In this document: one piece after another, positions 24,942-32,490 of the stretch | Layout of the letters: each line of letters opens with the position of its first letter | How positions within the stretch are numbered: position 1 is the first letter of the stretch | NCBI RefSeq assembly: GCF_020819595.1 | Contig: NZ_JAJHNP010000030.1 | Coordinates: 30,002 to 94,001, forward strand | Length of the DNA: 64,000 nt | Direction of reading: 5' to 3' | DNA from: Streptomyces barringtoniae | GTDB taxonomy: Bacteria; Actinomycetota; Actinomycetes; Streptomycetales; Streptomycetaceae | Made by a program: the position numbers and the translations under genes | Notes under the pieces: generated by a model | Told to the model about the DNA's origin: nothing | Seen by the model: only the letters and a program-made list of their open reading frames with translations | The model's database searches: none

Positions 24942-26612
24942 CTAGGCGAGCCCGGGACCCCGCACCGGGATCGACGTGAAGGTCGGCTGCGGCGCCGGGT
25001 CCTGGAAGAAGTCGTTGCCCTTGTCGTCCACGACGATGAACGCCGGGAAGTCCTCGACCTCGATCTTCCAGACGGCCTCCATGCCCAGCTCCTCGTACTC
25101 CAGGACCTCGACCTTCTTGATGCAGTCCTGGGCGAGACGGGCGGCCGGGCCGCCGATGGAGCCGAGGTAGAAGCCGCCGTGCGCGCCACACGCGTCGGTG
25201 ACCTGCTTGCTGCGGTTGCCCTTGGCCAGCATCACCTTGGAGCCGCCCGCCGCCTGGAACTGCTCCACGTAGGAGTCCATGCGGCCGGCCGTCGTCGGGC
25301 CGAAGGAACCGGAGGCGTAGCCCTCGGGGGTCTTCGCCGGGCCCGCGTAGTACACGGGGTGGTCCTTCAGGTACTGCGGCATCTCCTCGCCCGCGTCCAG
25401 CCGCTCCTTGATCTTGGCGTGCGCGATGTCGCGGGCCACGACCAGGGGGCCGGTCAGGGAGAGGCGGGTCTTGACCGGGTACTTGGTCAGCTCGGCGAGG
25501 ATCGTGTCCATCGGCTGGTTGAGGTCGATCCTGACCACGTCCGAGGACTCGTCCAGGTGCTCGTCCGTGGTCTCCGGCAGGAAGCGCGCCGGGTCGGTCT
25601 CCAGCTGCTCCAGGAAGACGCCCTCGGCGGTGATCTTCGCGACGGCCTGGCGGTCGGCCGAGCAGGAGACGGCGATGGCGACCGGGCAGGACGCGCCGTG
25701 CCGGGGGAGGCGGACCACGCGGACGTCGTGGCAGAAGTACTTGCCGCCGAACTGCGCGCCGATGCCGATCTTCTGGGTCAGTTCGAAGACCTTCTGCTCC
25801 AGCTCCTTGTCCCGGAAGCCGTGACCCAGCTCCGAGCCCTCGGCCGGGATCTCGTCCAGGTAGTGCGCGGAGGCGTACTTCGCGGTCTTCAGCGCGTACT
25901 CGGCGCTCGTGCCGCCGACGACGATCGCCAGGTGGTACGGCGGGCAGGCGGCCGTACCGAGCGAACGGATCTTCTCCTCCAGGAACTTCATCATGGAGGC
26001 CTCGTTCAGGACGGCCTTCGTCTCCTGGTAGAGGAAGGACTTGTTGGCCGAGCCGCCGCCCTTGGCCATGAACAGGAACTTGTAGGCGCCGCCGTCGGTG
26101 GCGTACAGCTCGATCTGGGCCGGGAGGTTGGAGCCGGTGTTCTTCTCCTCCCACATGGTGAGCGGAGCCATCTGCGAGTAGCGCAGGTTGAGCCTGGTGT
26201 AGGCGTCGTAGATGCCGCGGCTCAGCGCCGCCTCGTCGCCGCCCTCCGTCAGGACGTTCTGCCCGCGCTTGCCCATGACGATCGCCGTGCCGGTGTCCTG
26301 GCACATCGGGAGCACGCCCGCCGCCGCGATGTTCGCGTTCTTCAGCAGGTCCAGGGCGACGAACTTGTCGTTGCCCGACGCCTCCGGGTCGTCGATGATC
26401 CGGCGCAGCTGGGCGAGGTGGGCGGGGCGCAGGTAGTGCTGGATGTCGTGGATGGCCTCCTCGGCCAGCTTGCGCAGCGCCTCCGGCTCCACCTTGAGGA
26501 ACGTCCGCCCGTCCGGGCCCTCGACGGTGGAGACGCCCTCGGACGTCACCAGCCGGTATGGGGTGGTGTCCTCTCCCTGGGGGAGCAGATCGGTGTACGC
26601 GAACTCAGGCAT
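24942..26612 (-). CDS. Fumarase class I (iron-sulfur, one polypeptide)
   Basis: A 556-residue hydro-lyase that makes malate from fumarate with a labile [4Fe-4S] cluster. Cys104 (LPMCQDTGTA), Cys223 (TAACPPYH) and Cys317 (VSCSADRQ) match, in spacing, the three cluster cysteines of the structurally known class I fumarases. The alpha and beta parts are fused in one chain, and GSFGPTTAGRMDSYV lies in the beta part. The cluster makes this enzyme sensitive to oxygen and iron shortage, unlike the class II enzyme next door. It begins 121 bp from a small membrane-protein gene on the same strand. Confidence 0.95.
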   Translation of the reverse strand: MPEFAYTDLLPQGEDTTPYRLVTSEGVSTVEGPDGRTFLKVEPEALRKLAEEAIHDIQHYLRPAHLAQLRRIIDDPEASGNDKFVALDLLKNANIAAAGVLPMCQDTGTAIVMGKRGQNVLTEGGDEAALSRGIYDAYTRLNLRYSQMAPLTMWEEKNTGSNLPAQIELYATDGGAYKFLFMAKGGGSANKSFLYQETKAVLNEASMMKFLEEKIRSLGTAACPPYHLAIVVGGTSAEYALKTAKYASAHYLDEIPAEGSELGHGFRDKELEQKVFELTQKIGIGAQFGGKYFCHDVRVVRLPRHGASCPVAIAVSCSADRQAVAKITAEGVFLEQLETDPARFLPETTDEHLDESSDVVRIDLNQPMDTILAELTKYPVKTRLSLTGPLVVARDIAHAKIKERLDAGEEMPQYLKDHPVYYAGPAKTPEGYASGSFGPTTAGRMDSYVEQFQAAGGSKVMLAKGNRSKQVTDACGAHGGFYLGSIGGPAARLAQDCIKKVEVLEYEELGMEAVWKIEVEDFPAFIVVDDKGNDFFQDPAPQPTFTSIPVRGPGLA

Positions 26613-26732
26613 CTCAGCCCATTCCTCACTCTGACGGACGTCCGCCCGCCGACGCTGGCGGGCCTCACCAGCCTAGAACCTGCCACTGACGGCGAACCTG
26701 TGAGGTAGGGCTCAGTAGGTGTGAGGTGGGGC

Positions 26733-26957
26733 TCAGGCGGCCTGGCCGGCTCTCGGGCGGGATCTCCACGCGCGACGCAGGACGAACGCCCGGAAGACCG
26801 CGAGGGCGAGGAACACGAGGCCGACGACGGCTCTTTGCCACCCTCCGGCGACGGCGAACCAGTAGAGGCCGAGGCCGGCGAAGAAGAGGGAGACGCCGAT
26901 GAGCAGCGGTTCGCGGAGCCAGAACGGCAGGGCACGGAGGATCAGGTTGATCAACAT
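26733..26957 (-). CDS. Small two-helix membrane protein
   Basis: A 74-residue protein: an amphipathic start (LINLILRALPFWLRE), two hydrophobic helices (residues 17-36 and 41-60) and a basic Arg-rich tail. The ATG at 26957 was picked as the first that gives this clean topology; the open frame upstream is an unrelated shadow of the DUF1707 gene. I do not recognise the family. It is on the same strand as and upstream of the class I fumarase gene, and divergent from DUF1707. Confidence 0.6.
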   Translation of the reverse strand: MLINLILRALPFWLREPLLIGVSLFFAGLGLYWFAVAGGWQRAVVGLVFLALAVFRAFVLRRAWRSRPRAGQAA

Positions 26958-27048
26958 CGGGCAAGTCGAGCAGGCGCGCCGGTTGCACGCAGTGCTGGAA
27001 GCCACAGTTCCGTGACCGGGACACGCAGGGGCCGTCCACACCCCTAGT

Positions 27049-27074
27049 CGCGATCTATCGCGTTTCGGTACGCT
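27049..27074 (+). promoter_or_regulatory. Promoter with operator-like dyad for the DUF1707 gene (probably leaderless)
   Basis: The inverted repeat CGCGAT-CT-ATCGCG (27049-27062) lies directly upstream of a TACGCT -10 element (27069-27074), which ends 6 nt before the GTG start. This spacing is typical of leaderless mRNAs in Streptomyces. The dyad covers the -35 position, so a bound protein would block or activate transcription. Confidence 0.55.
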
Positions 27075-27080
27075 GTTGCC

Positions 27081-27800
27081 GTGGACCTTCAGAAGCACAC
27101 CGACGCACCTGTCGCCGAGCTGCGTGCCTCGGACGCCGACCGTGACCGCATCGCCGAGATTCTCCGTGAGGCCCTGGCCGAGGGCCGGCTGACCGCCGAC
27201 GAGCACGCCGAGCGGGTCGAGGGCGTCCTCGCCGCCAAGACGGTGGGCGAGCTGGAGGTCTTCATCCGGGACCTGCCCGCCGCGCACCAGCGCCCCGCCG
27301 CCGGCGCCTACACGCCCGTCCCGCCCCGCCCCACCCCGGGTGCGATCCCGCAGGAGGCGGACGCCAACGTTGTCGCCGTCTTCAGCAGCGCCGTGCGCCG
27401 AGGCCGCTGGCGCGCCGGCCGCCGGATCCACGCGTACTCGGTCTTCGGCAGCGTCGAGATCGACCTCAGCGAGGCGATCTTCGAGTACCAGCAGGTCGTG
27501 ATCAAGGCCGTCTCGGTCTTCGGCGACGTCCAGATCCGCGTCCCGGAGAACGTGTCGCTGCGCGGCACCGGAGGCGGGGTCCTCGGCAACTTCGAGGTGG
27601 ACACGCTGGACTCGGTCGATTCCGACGCGCCGGTCGTCTACGTCGACGGCTGGGCCGTACTCGGCAATGTCGAGGCGCGCCCCCGGCGCGGCAGGCGTGT
27701 GGCGGACATCCTGGAGCGGGTGCAGAGCAAGGTCGACCGGAAGCTGGAGCGCGTCCAGGACAAGGTCGACCGGAAGATGCGCAAACACCTGGGGCGTTGA
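27081..27800 (+). CDS. DUF1707 protein with LiaF-like C-terminal domain
   Basis: A 239-residue protein. Residues 10-65 are a DUF1707 domain (LRASDADRDRIAEILREALA, LTADEHAERVEGVLAAKT). Residues 95-200 are a beta-rich LiaF/DUF2154-like part (AVFSSAVRRGRW, YSVFGSVEIDLSEA, VSVFGDVQIRVPENV). The tail has a heptad-like repeat (RVQSKVDRKLERVQDKVDRK). There are no transmembrane helices. Proteins with this architecture are common in Streptomyces and mostly uncharacterised; a link to envelope-stress sensing is inferred from LiaF. The GTG start is supported by the leaderless promoter. Confidence 0.85.
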   Translation: MDLQKHTDAPVAELRASDADRDRIAEILREALAEGRLTADEHAERVEGVLAAKTVGELEVFIRDLPAAHQRPAAGAYTPVPPRPTPGAIPQEADANVVAVFSSAVRRGRWRAGRRIHAYSVFGSVEIDLSEAIFEYQQVVIKAVSVFGDVQIRVPENVSLRGTGGGVLGNFEVDTLDSVDSDAPVVYVDGWAVLGNVEARPRRGRRVADILERVQSKVDRKLERVQDKVDRKMRKHLGR

Positions 27801-27976
27801 CGGTCGCGAATCCGCCGGTGAGCGGAAGGTTCCGCTCCTCCTGCGCGGCCCCGGCGGGGGCGCGAACGAGCCGCCCGCGCGCCTGCGACTGGGGACGCTG
27901 TGCATAGGCGCGCGCACAGCGGGTAGGGCTTGCTGCATCGTCTCTCGCTCGCGAAGCCGTCGTCAGGAGTAGACCC

Positions 27977-28354
27977 GTGCTGCAACCGCCGCATTCGTCC
28001 TTGCAGGTAGCTGCCCTTCCGGCCCAGCGGGTACCAGCGCGAGACAGGGATCAAGACGCTCCCTGGCACACCGAGGCCGTGTGCCGGCGCGACGAGGCGG
28101 GCCTGTTCTTCGCCCCGTCGAAGGAGCCGACCGCCGCCCGGCTGTCCCGCGAGGAGGCGGCCAAGCGCGTCTGCGCCCGCTGCCCGGTGATGGTCGAGTG
28201 TCGCGAACACGCCCTCCTGCAGCCCGAGCCGTACGGCGTCTGGGGCGGCCTCACGGCAGCGGAGCGCCGGGTGGTCCTGGCGCGAAGGCGCCGCCGGGAG
28301 ATGGAACTGAAGAAGGCGGCACGGGCGACGGCGGCCAACCGCATAGCGGGTTAG
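27977..28354 (+). CDS. wblI: WhiB-family iron-sulfur regulator
   Basis: A 125-residue WhiB-like protein. The four cluster cysteines are Cys36, Cys66, Cys69 and Cys75 (AVCRRDEAGLFF, KRVCARCPVMVECREH), followed by the GVWGG turn (87-91) and a basic C-terminal helix for DNA contact. WhiB proteins bind a [4Fe-4S] cluster and the housekeeping sigma factor and respond to oxygen or redox state. The symbol is taken from the position between the fumarase/DUF1707 genes and glpX, which matches wblI as I remember it in S. coelicolor; other Wbl names are possible. GTG at 27977 follows AGGAGT. Confidence 0.85.
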   Translation: MLQPPHSSLQVAALPAQRVPARDRDQDAPWHTEAVCRRDEAGLFFAPSKEPTAARLSREEAAKRVCARCPVMVECREHALLQPEPYGVWGGLTAAERRVVLARRRRREMELKKAARATAANRIAG

Positions 28355-28368
28355 GGCACGGAAGAGGG

Positions 28369-28394
28369 AGCGCCCCCGCCGCACCGGGGGCGCT
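28369..28394. terminator. Bidirectional terminator between whiB-like gene and glpX
   Basis: A perfect 10-bp stem (AGCGCCCCCG / CGGGGGCGCT) with a 6-nt loop lies between the convergent WhiB-family and glpX genes. Confidence 0.8.
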
Positions 28395-28399
28395 TGGTG

Positions 28400-29434
28400 C
28401 TACTTGGCCCGGTCGAAGTCGATCGCGCTGTAGGCCCGCAGCTTGCTCAGCCGGTGCTCGGAGTCGATCCGACGAACCGTCCCCGACTTCGAGCGCATCA
28501 CGATGGACTCGGTCAGCGCGGTCTCCGACCGGTACCGGACGCCCCGCAGCAGCTCACCGTCGGTGATCCCGGTCGCGACGAAGAAGACGTTCTCCCCGGA
28601 CACCAGGTCGTCGGTCGTCAGGACGCGGTCCAGGTCATGCCCGGCGTCGATGGCCCGCGCACGCTCCTCGTCGTCCTTGGGCCACAGCTTGCCCTGAATC
28701 GTCCCGCCCAGGCACTTCACGGCGCAGGCCGAGATGATGCCCTCCGGCGTACCGCCGATGCCGAGCAGCAGGTCGACACCGGTGCCCTCGCGCAGCGCGT
28801 ACACGGAACCGGCGACGTCACCGTCGGAGATCAGCTTGATGCGCGCACCCGCATCCCGGACCTCCTTGATCAGGCCCTCGTGCCGCGGCCGGTCGAGGAT
28901 GACCACCGTGACGTCCTCCGGCGTGGCCTTCTTCGCCTTGGCGATCCGCTTGATGTTCACGGCCACGGGCGCGTCGATGTCGACGAACTCGGCGGCCTCC
29001 GGGCCGGTGACCAGCTTGTCCATGTAGAACACGGCGGACGGGTCGAACATGGCGCCCCGCTCGGCCGCCGCGAGGACGGCGATCGCGTTGGGCATGCCCT
29101 TGGCGGTCAGCGTGGTGCCGTCGATCGGGTCGACCGCGATGTCGACCTCGGGACCGGTGCCGTCGCCCACGTGCTCCCCGTTGAAGAGCATCGGGGCCTC
29201 GTCCTTCTCGCCCTCGCCGATGACGACGACGCCGTTCATCGACACGGTGGAGACGAGGGAGCGCATGGCGCGCACCGCGGCACCGTCGGCGCCGTTCTTG
29301 TCGCCGCGCCCCACCCAGCGGCCGGCGGCCATGGCGGCGGCTTCGGTCACCCGGACGAGTTCCAGGGCGAGGTTGCGGTCGGGAGCCTCGGAGGGAACAT
29401 CGAGCTCGGACGGCAGGTGATGATTTTCGGTCAT
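28400..29434 (-). CDS. glpX: Fructose-1,6-bisphosphatase class II
   Basis: A 344-residue enzyme that dephosphorylates fructose 1,6-bisphosphate in gluconeogenesis. The metal and phosphate motifs are GEGEKDEAPMLF and VDPIDGTTLTAKG, followed by GIGGTPEGIISA near residue 240. GlpX is the usual and often only FBPase in actinobacteria. It shares a terminator with the convergent WhiB-family gene and has its own promoter in the 127-bp region divergent from the DUF4245 gene. Confidence 0.96.
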   Translation of the reverse strand: MTENHHLPSELDVPSEAPDRNLALELVRVTEAAAMAAGRWVGRGDKNGADGAAVRAMRSLVSTVSMNGVVVIGEGEKDEAPMLFNGEHVGDGTGPEVDIAVDPIDGTTLTAKGMPNAIAVLAAAERGAMFDPSAVFYMDKLVTGPEAAEFVDIDAPVAVNIKRIAKAKKATPEDVTVVILDRPRHEGLIKEVRDAGARIKLISDGDVAGSVYALREGTGVDLLLGIGGTPEGIISACAVKCLGGTIQGKLWPKDDEERARAIDAGHDLDRVLTTDDLVSGENVFFVATGITDGELLRGVRYRSETALTESIVMRSKSGTVRRIDSEHRLSKLRAYSAIDFDRAK

Positions 29435-29561
29435 CGGAGCGCACCTTTCTGATACGACGACGGCCGGATGAGGGTGTTGGCCCTGACTCTATCCTTAGGC
29501 AGACAAAATGAGCAGGGGACCCCACGGATGAGCGCTCGGGGCACCTGCGACGATAGAGGGC

Positions 29562-30089
29562 GTGGCAGGTTCGAACGGCAAGCAGAAGACGGCCCGGGAC
29601 ATGATTCTCTCCCTGGCCCTGATCGGCATCGCGGCGGCGGTCGTCTACTTCCTCACCATCCCGCACGACGATCACGCTCCCGACCTCAAGCGGGTCGACT
29701 ACCAGGTCGAACTGCTCACGGCCCGTCGCGCGGCGAGCTATCCGGTGGCCGCCCCCGAGGGCCTGCCGAGTACCTGGAAGGCGACCTCCGTACGCTTCCA
29801 GGGCGAGAACGGCGACCGCTGGCACCTGGGTTTCCAGACCCCGGACAGCCAGTATGTACAGATCGAGCAGTCCACGCAGAAGCGGGCCGACTTCATCGAC
29901 CAGGCCAGCCAGGGCTCGTCGGCGACGAAGAACACCGAGACGATCGACGGCCGCACCTGGACCCGTTACACCGGCGGCCGCTACGACGCCCTCGTCCTGA
30001 ACGGCACGCCCGGCTCCACCACGGTGGTGGCCGGTACGGCGTCCCTCACGGAGCTGGCGAAGTTTGTGGCGGCGCTGAAGATGCAGTGA
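29562..30089 (+). CDS. DUF4245 membrane-anchored protein
   Basis: A 175-residue protein with a short basic N-terminus, one membrane helix (residues 15-34, ILSLALIGIAAAVVYFLTIP) and a 140-residue external domain (DYQVELLTARRAASYPVAAP, WHLGFQTPDSQYVQIEQST, RTWTRYTGG). This matches the DUF4245 family found next to glpX in actinobacteria, whose function is unknown. The GTG start has no clear ribosome binding site and a GATAGAG sequence lies just upstream, so the mRNA may be leaderless. Confidence 0.8.
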   Translation: MAGSNGKQKTARDMILSLALIGIAAAVVYFLTIPHDDHAPDLKRVDYQVELLTARRAASYPVAAPEGLPSTWKATSVRFQGENGDRWHLGFQTPDSQYVQIEQSTQKRADFIDQASQGSSATKNTETIDGRTWTRYTGGRYDALVLNGTPGSTTVVAGTASLTELAKFVAALKMQ

Positions 30090-30107
30090 GCCACGCACGG
30101 CATGCGA

Positions 30108-30138
30108 AAGAGGCCCCCGGCGCTGCCGGGGGCCTCTT
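30108..30138. terminator. Bidirectional terminator after the DUF4245 gene
   Basis: A perfect 14-bp stem (AAGAGGCCCCCGGC and complement) with a 3-nt GCT loop lies between the convergent DUF4245 and nitroreductase genes. Confidence 0.85.
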
Positions 30139-30155
30139 CGTGTGTCCGGTGCGGC

Positions 30156-30746
30156 TCAGACGGTCGTGACGACGTCCTCGTACGCCAGGCGCGGGGAGCG
30201 CGGGAACCAGGCGTCCGGGCCCGGCTTGCCGATGTTGACGACCATCAGCGGGGTGTGGTCGTCGTCCAGGAACTCCTTGCGCACGCCCTCGAAGTCGAGG
30301 CCGGTCATCGGGCCGGCGGCGAGGCCCGCGGCGCGGACGCCGATGATGAAGTAGGCGGCCTGCAGGGCGGCGTTCAGCGCGGCGGCGCCCTCACGGGCCG
30401 GACGCTCGCCGAAGAAGACGTCCTTGGCCTGCGGGAAGTGCGGGAAGAGGGTCGGCAGCTCCTCGTGGAACTCGTTGTCCGCGGAGAGGATCGCGACCAG
30501 CGGGGCGGCGGCCGTCTTCGGCTGGTTGCCCTCGGCCATGTGCCGTACCAGGCGCTCACGGGCCTCGGGGGAGCGGACCAGGGTGACGCGCAGCGGGCTC
30601 TGGTTGAAGGCGGTGGGGCCGTACTTGACCAGGTCGTAGATCGCCTGGAGCTGCTCGTCGGTCACCGGCTCGTCGGTGAAGGTGTTCGCGGTGCGGGCCT
30701 CGCGGAACAGCAGGTCCTGGGCGGCGGGGTCAAGAACGAGAGACAT
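30156..30746 (-). CDS. RutE/HadB-type nitroreductase-family oxidoreductase
   Basis: A 196-residue flavoprotein of the nitroreductase superfamily. RTANTFTDEPVTDEQLQAIY and KYGPTAFNQSPLRVTLVRS are typical of the malonic-semialdehyde reductase (RutE) group, with AAYFIIGVRAAGLAAGPMTG later. RutE acts in pyrimidine catabolism in E. coli; no rut genes are here, so the substrate is unknown and RutE itself is only the nearest known family name. The 145-bp region to xseB holds two operator-like elements, suggesting regulation by its own repressor. Confidence 0.85.
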   Translation of the reverse strand: MSLVLDPAAQDLLFREARTANTFTDEPVTDEQLQAIYDLVKYGPTAFNQSPLRVTLVRSPEARERLVRHMAEGNQPKTAAAPLVAILSADNEFHEELPTLFPHFPQAKDVFFGERPAREGAAALNAALQAAYFIIGVRAAGLAAGPMTGLDFEGVRKEFLDDDHTPLMVVNIGKPGPDAWFPRSPRLAYEDVVTTV

Positions 30747-30782
30747 ACGTGGACTTCCTTGGTGGCGCCGTGATCCGACGTA

Positions 30783-30798
30783 CCGGACCGCGGTCCGG
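30783..30798. promoter_or_regulatory. Perfect 16-bp palindrome upstream of the nitroreductase gene
   Basis: CCGGACCGCGGTCCGG lies 37 bp upstream of the nitroreductase start, probably within the 5' untranslated region or promoter. A TetR-type operator is plausible. A related 12-bp palindrome occurs at 43852. Confidence 0.5.
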
Positions 30799-30827
30799 AT
30801 CGGCTGACAGGGGTGACCCTACGGCAA

Positions 30828-30845
30828 TGAAGTTCAACCTTCAAC
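30828..30845. promoter_or_regulatory. TGAAG-N6-CTTCA dyad with doubled TTCAAC
   Basis: The inverted repeat TGAAG/CTTCA flanks TTCAAC, and TTCAAC is repeated 7 bp later. The element is A/T-rich and about 85 bp upstream of the nitroreductase start. Oxidoreductase genes of this kind are often controlled by MarR or HxlR proteins that bind such repeats. Confidence 0.4.
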
Positions 30846-30891
30846 AAAGGTCGGGGTGCGGTGACCCGCTTCACAGCCCACGGGCCGATGC

Positions 30892-31134
30892 CTACCCGGC
30901 GTCCCCCTTCGCTTCCTCCTCCTCGTGCTCCTCCTCCTCGGCCAGCGCCGCGTCCAGCCGGGCCCGCGCCCCCTCCAGCCAGCGCCGGCACACCTTGGCC
31001 AGCTCCTCGCCGCGCTCCCACAGCACCAGGGACTCCTCGAGCGTCGTACCGCCCGCCTCCAGGCGCCGCACGACCTCGATCAGCTCGTCCCGCGCCTGCT
31101 CATAGGAGAGCGCCTCGTCCACCTTGCCGGTCAT
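30892..31134 (-). CDS. xseB: Exodeoxyribonuclease VII small subunit
   Basis: An 80-residue helical protein: LSYEQARDELIEVVRRLEAG, GTTLEESLVLWERGEELAKV and CRRWLEGARARLDAAL are the XseB core, followed by an acidic tail. It forms exonuclease VII with XseA, a nuclease that degrades single-stranded DNA from both ends. Its ATG overlaps the xseA stop in ATGA, so the two are translated together. Confidence 0.96.
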   Translation of the reverse strand: MTGKVDEALSYEQARDELIEVVRRLEAGGTTLEESLVLWERGEELAKVCRRWLEGARARLDAALAEEEEHEEEEAKGDAG

Positions 31135-32339
31135 TCGCCCACCTTCACTGTGAATTCACCGTCGGCGACGCGGGCCCGGAGCGCCTCGCCTTCCGTCACC
31201 TCGTCCGGACCGCGCACCACGTGCCCGTCCGCCTTCTGCAGCACCGCGTACCCGCGCTTGAGCGTCGCCGCGGGGGAGAGGGCCACCACGCGCGCGTGCG
31301 TGTGCGTCAGCTCCGAGTCCGCGCGGTCGAGGAGATGGCCGAGGGTCCGCCGGCTCCGCCCGACCAGGGAGGCCACGTGGTCTACGCGCTCGTCGAGCAT
31401 CCGGTGCGGATCCTCCATCGAGGGGCGGGCCAGCGCGTGCGCCAGCCCGCGCTCCTCCCGCTCCAGATACGCGTTCACACAGCGCCGGGCCCGGTCCCGC
31501 AGCATCCGCACCCGCTCGAACTCCTCGCCCACGTCCGGTACGACCTTCTTGGCCGCGTCGGTGGGCGTGGAGGCGCGCAGGTCCGCCACGTGGTCCAGCA
31601 GCGGGTTGTCCGGCTCGTGGCCGATGGCGGACACCACGGGCGTACGACACCCGGCCACGGCCCGCACCAGCTGCTCGTCGGAGAAGGGCAGCAGATCCTC
31701 GACGCTGCCACCCCCACGGGCGACGATGATGACGTCCACGTCCTCGATCTCGTCCAGCTCCTTCACCGCCTGCACGACCTGCGGGACGGCGTGCACGCCC
31801 TGCACCGGGACGTTGCGCACCTCGAAGCGGACGGCGGGCCAGCGGTGGCGGGCGTTCTCCAGCACGTCCCGCTCCGCGGCCGAGGCGCGACCGCAGACCA
31901 GGCCGATCAGCTGCGGCAGAAAGGGCAGCGGCTTCTTCCGCTCCGGCGCGAACAGCCCCTCGGCCGCGAGCGCCTTCTTCAGCTGCTCCAGCCGGGCCAA
32001 CAGCTCACCGACGCCGACGGGCCTTATCTCGGCGGCGCGAAGGGACAGCTGCCCGCGCGGGGCGTACCACTCCGGCTTCGCCAGTACGACGACCCGGGCG
32101 CCCTCGCCGACGACATCGGCGACGGCGTCGAACACCTGCCGGTAGCAGGTCACGCTCACGGAGATGTCGTACGACGGGTCGCGCAGCGTCAGGAACACGA
32201 CCCCGGCGCCAGGCCGCCGCGACAACTGCGTGATCTGCCCCTCGACCCACACCGCACCCAGCCGATCGATCCAGCCCCCGATCAGCCGGGAGACCTCGCC
32301 CACGGGCAGGGGGGCTTCGGGGGTGGTTTTCGCAGCCAT
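31131..32339 (-). CDS. xseA: Exodeoxyribonuclease VII large subunit
   Basis: A 402-residue catalytic subunit. An OB-fold (residues 12-105, GGWIDRLGAVWVEGQITQLS) is followed by the nuclease core with LIGLVCGRASAAERDVL, IIVARGGGSVEDLLPFSDE and VVSAIGHEPDNPLLDHVADLRASTPT, then a coiled region and a C-terminal PAATLKRGYAVLQK. ATG at 32339 gives the family length; the longer frame has 51 low-quality codons. It is divergent from ispH, with a 151-bp promoter region between them. Confidence 0.95.
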   Translation of the reverse strand: MAAKTTPEAPLPVGEVSRLIGGWIDRLGAVWVEGQITQLSRRPGAGVVFLTLRDPSYDISVSVTCYRQVFDAVADVVGEGARVVVLAKPEWYAPRGQLSLRAAEIRPVGVGELLARLEQLKKALAAEGLFAPERKKPLPFLPQLIGLVCGRASAAERDVLENARHRWPAVRFEVRNVPVQGVHAVPQVVQAVKELDEIEDVDVIIVARGGGSVEDLLPFSDEQLVRAVAGCRTPVVSAIGHEPDNPLLDHVADLRASTPTDAAKKVVPDVGEEFERVRMLRDRARRCVNAYLEREERGLAHALARPSMEDPHRMLDERVDHVASLVGRSRRTLGHLLDRADSELTHTHARVVALSPAATLKRGYAVLQKADGHVVRGPDEVTEGEALRARVADGEFTVKVGE

Positions 32340-32477
32340 GCGGTTGAGAGTAACGGGGGGCACCGACAGCGGAGCGCCGTCGCCCTCGCGGTCGTCTGCC
32401 GGATGCGGTGCCGCCGCAGCGGCCGCAGGGCCCGCGCGGCACCGGGCACGCGATCTCGGCGGCGCCGGACGCGGCCT

Positions 32478-32483
32478 TACGAT
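32478..32483 (+). promoter_or_regulatory. Leaderless promoter of ispH (-10 TACGAT)
   Basis: TACGAT ends 7 nt before the ATG at 32491 and no ribosome binding site is present, so transcription probably starts at the initiation codon. Confidence 0.5.
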
Positions 32484-32490
32484 GGGACGC

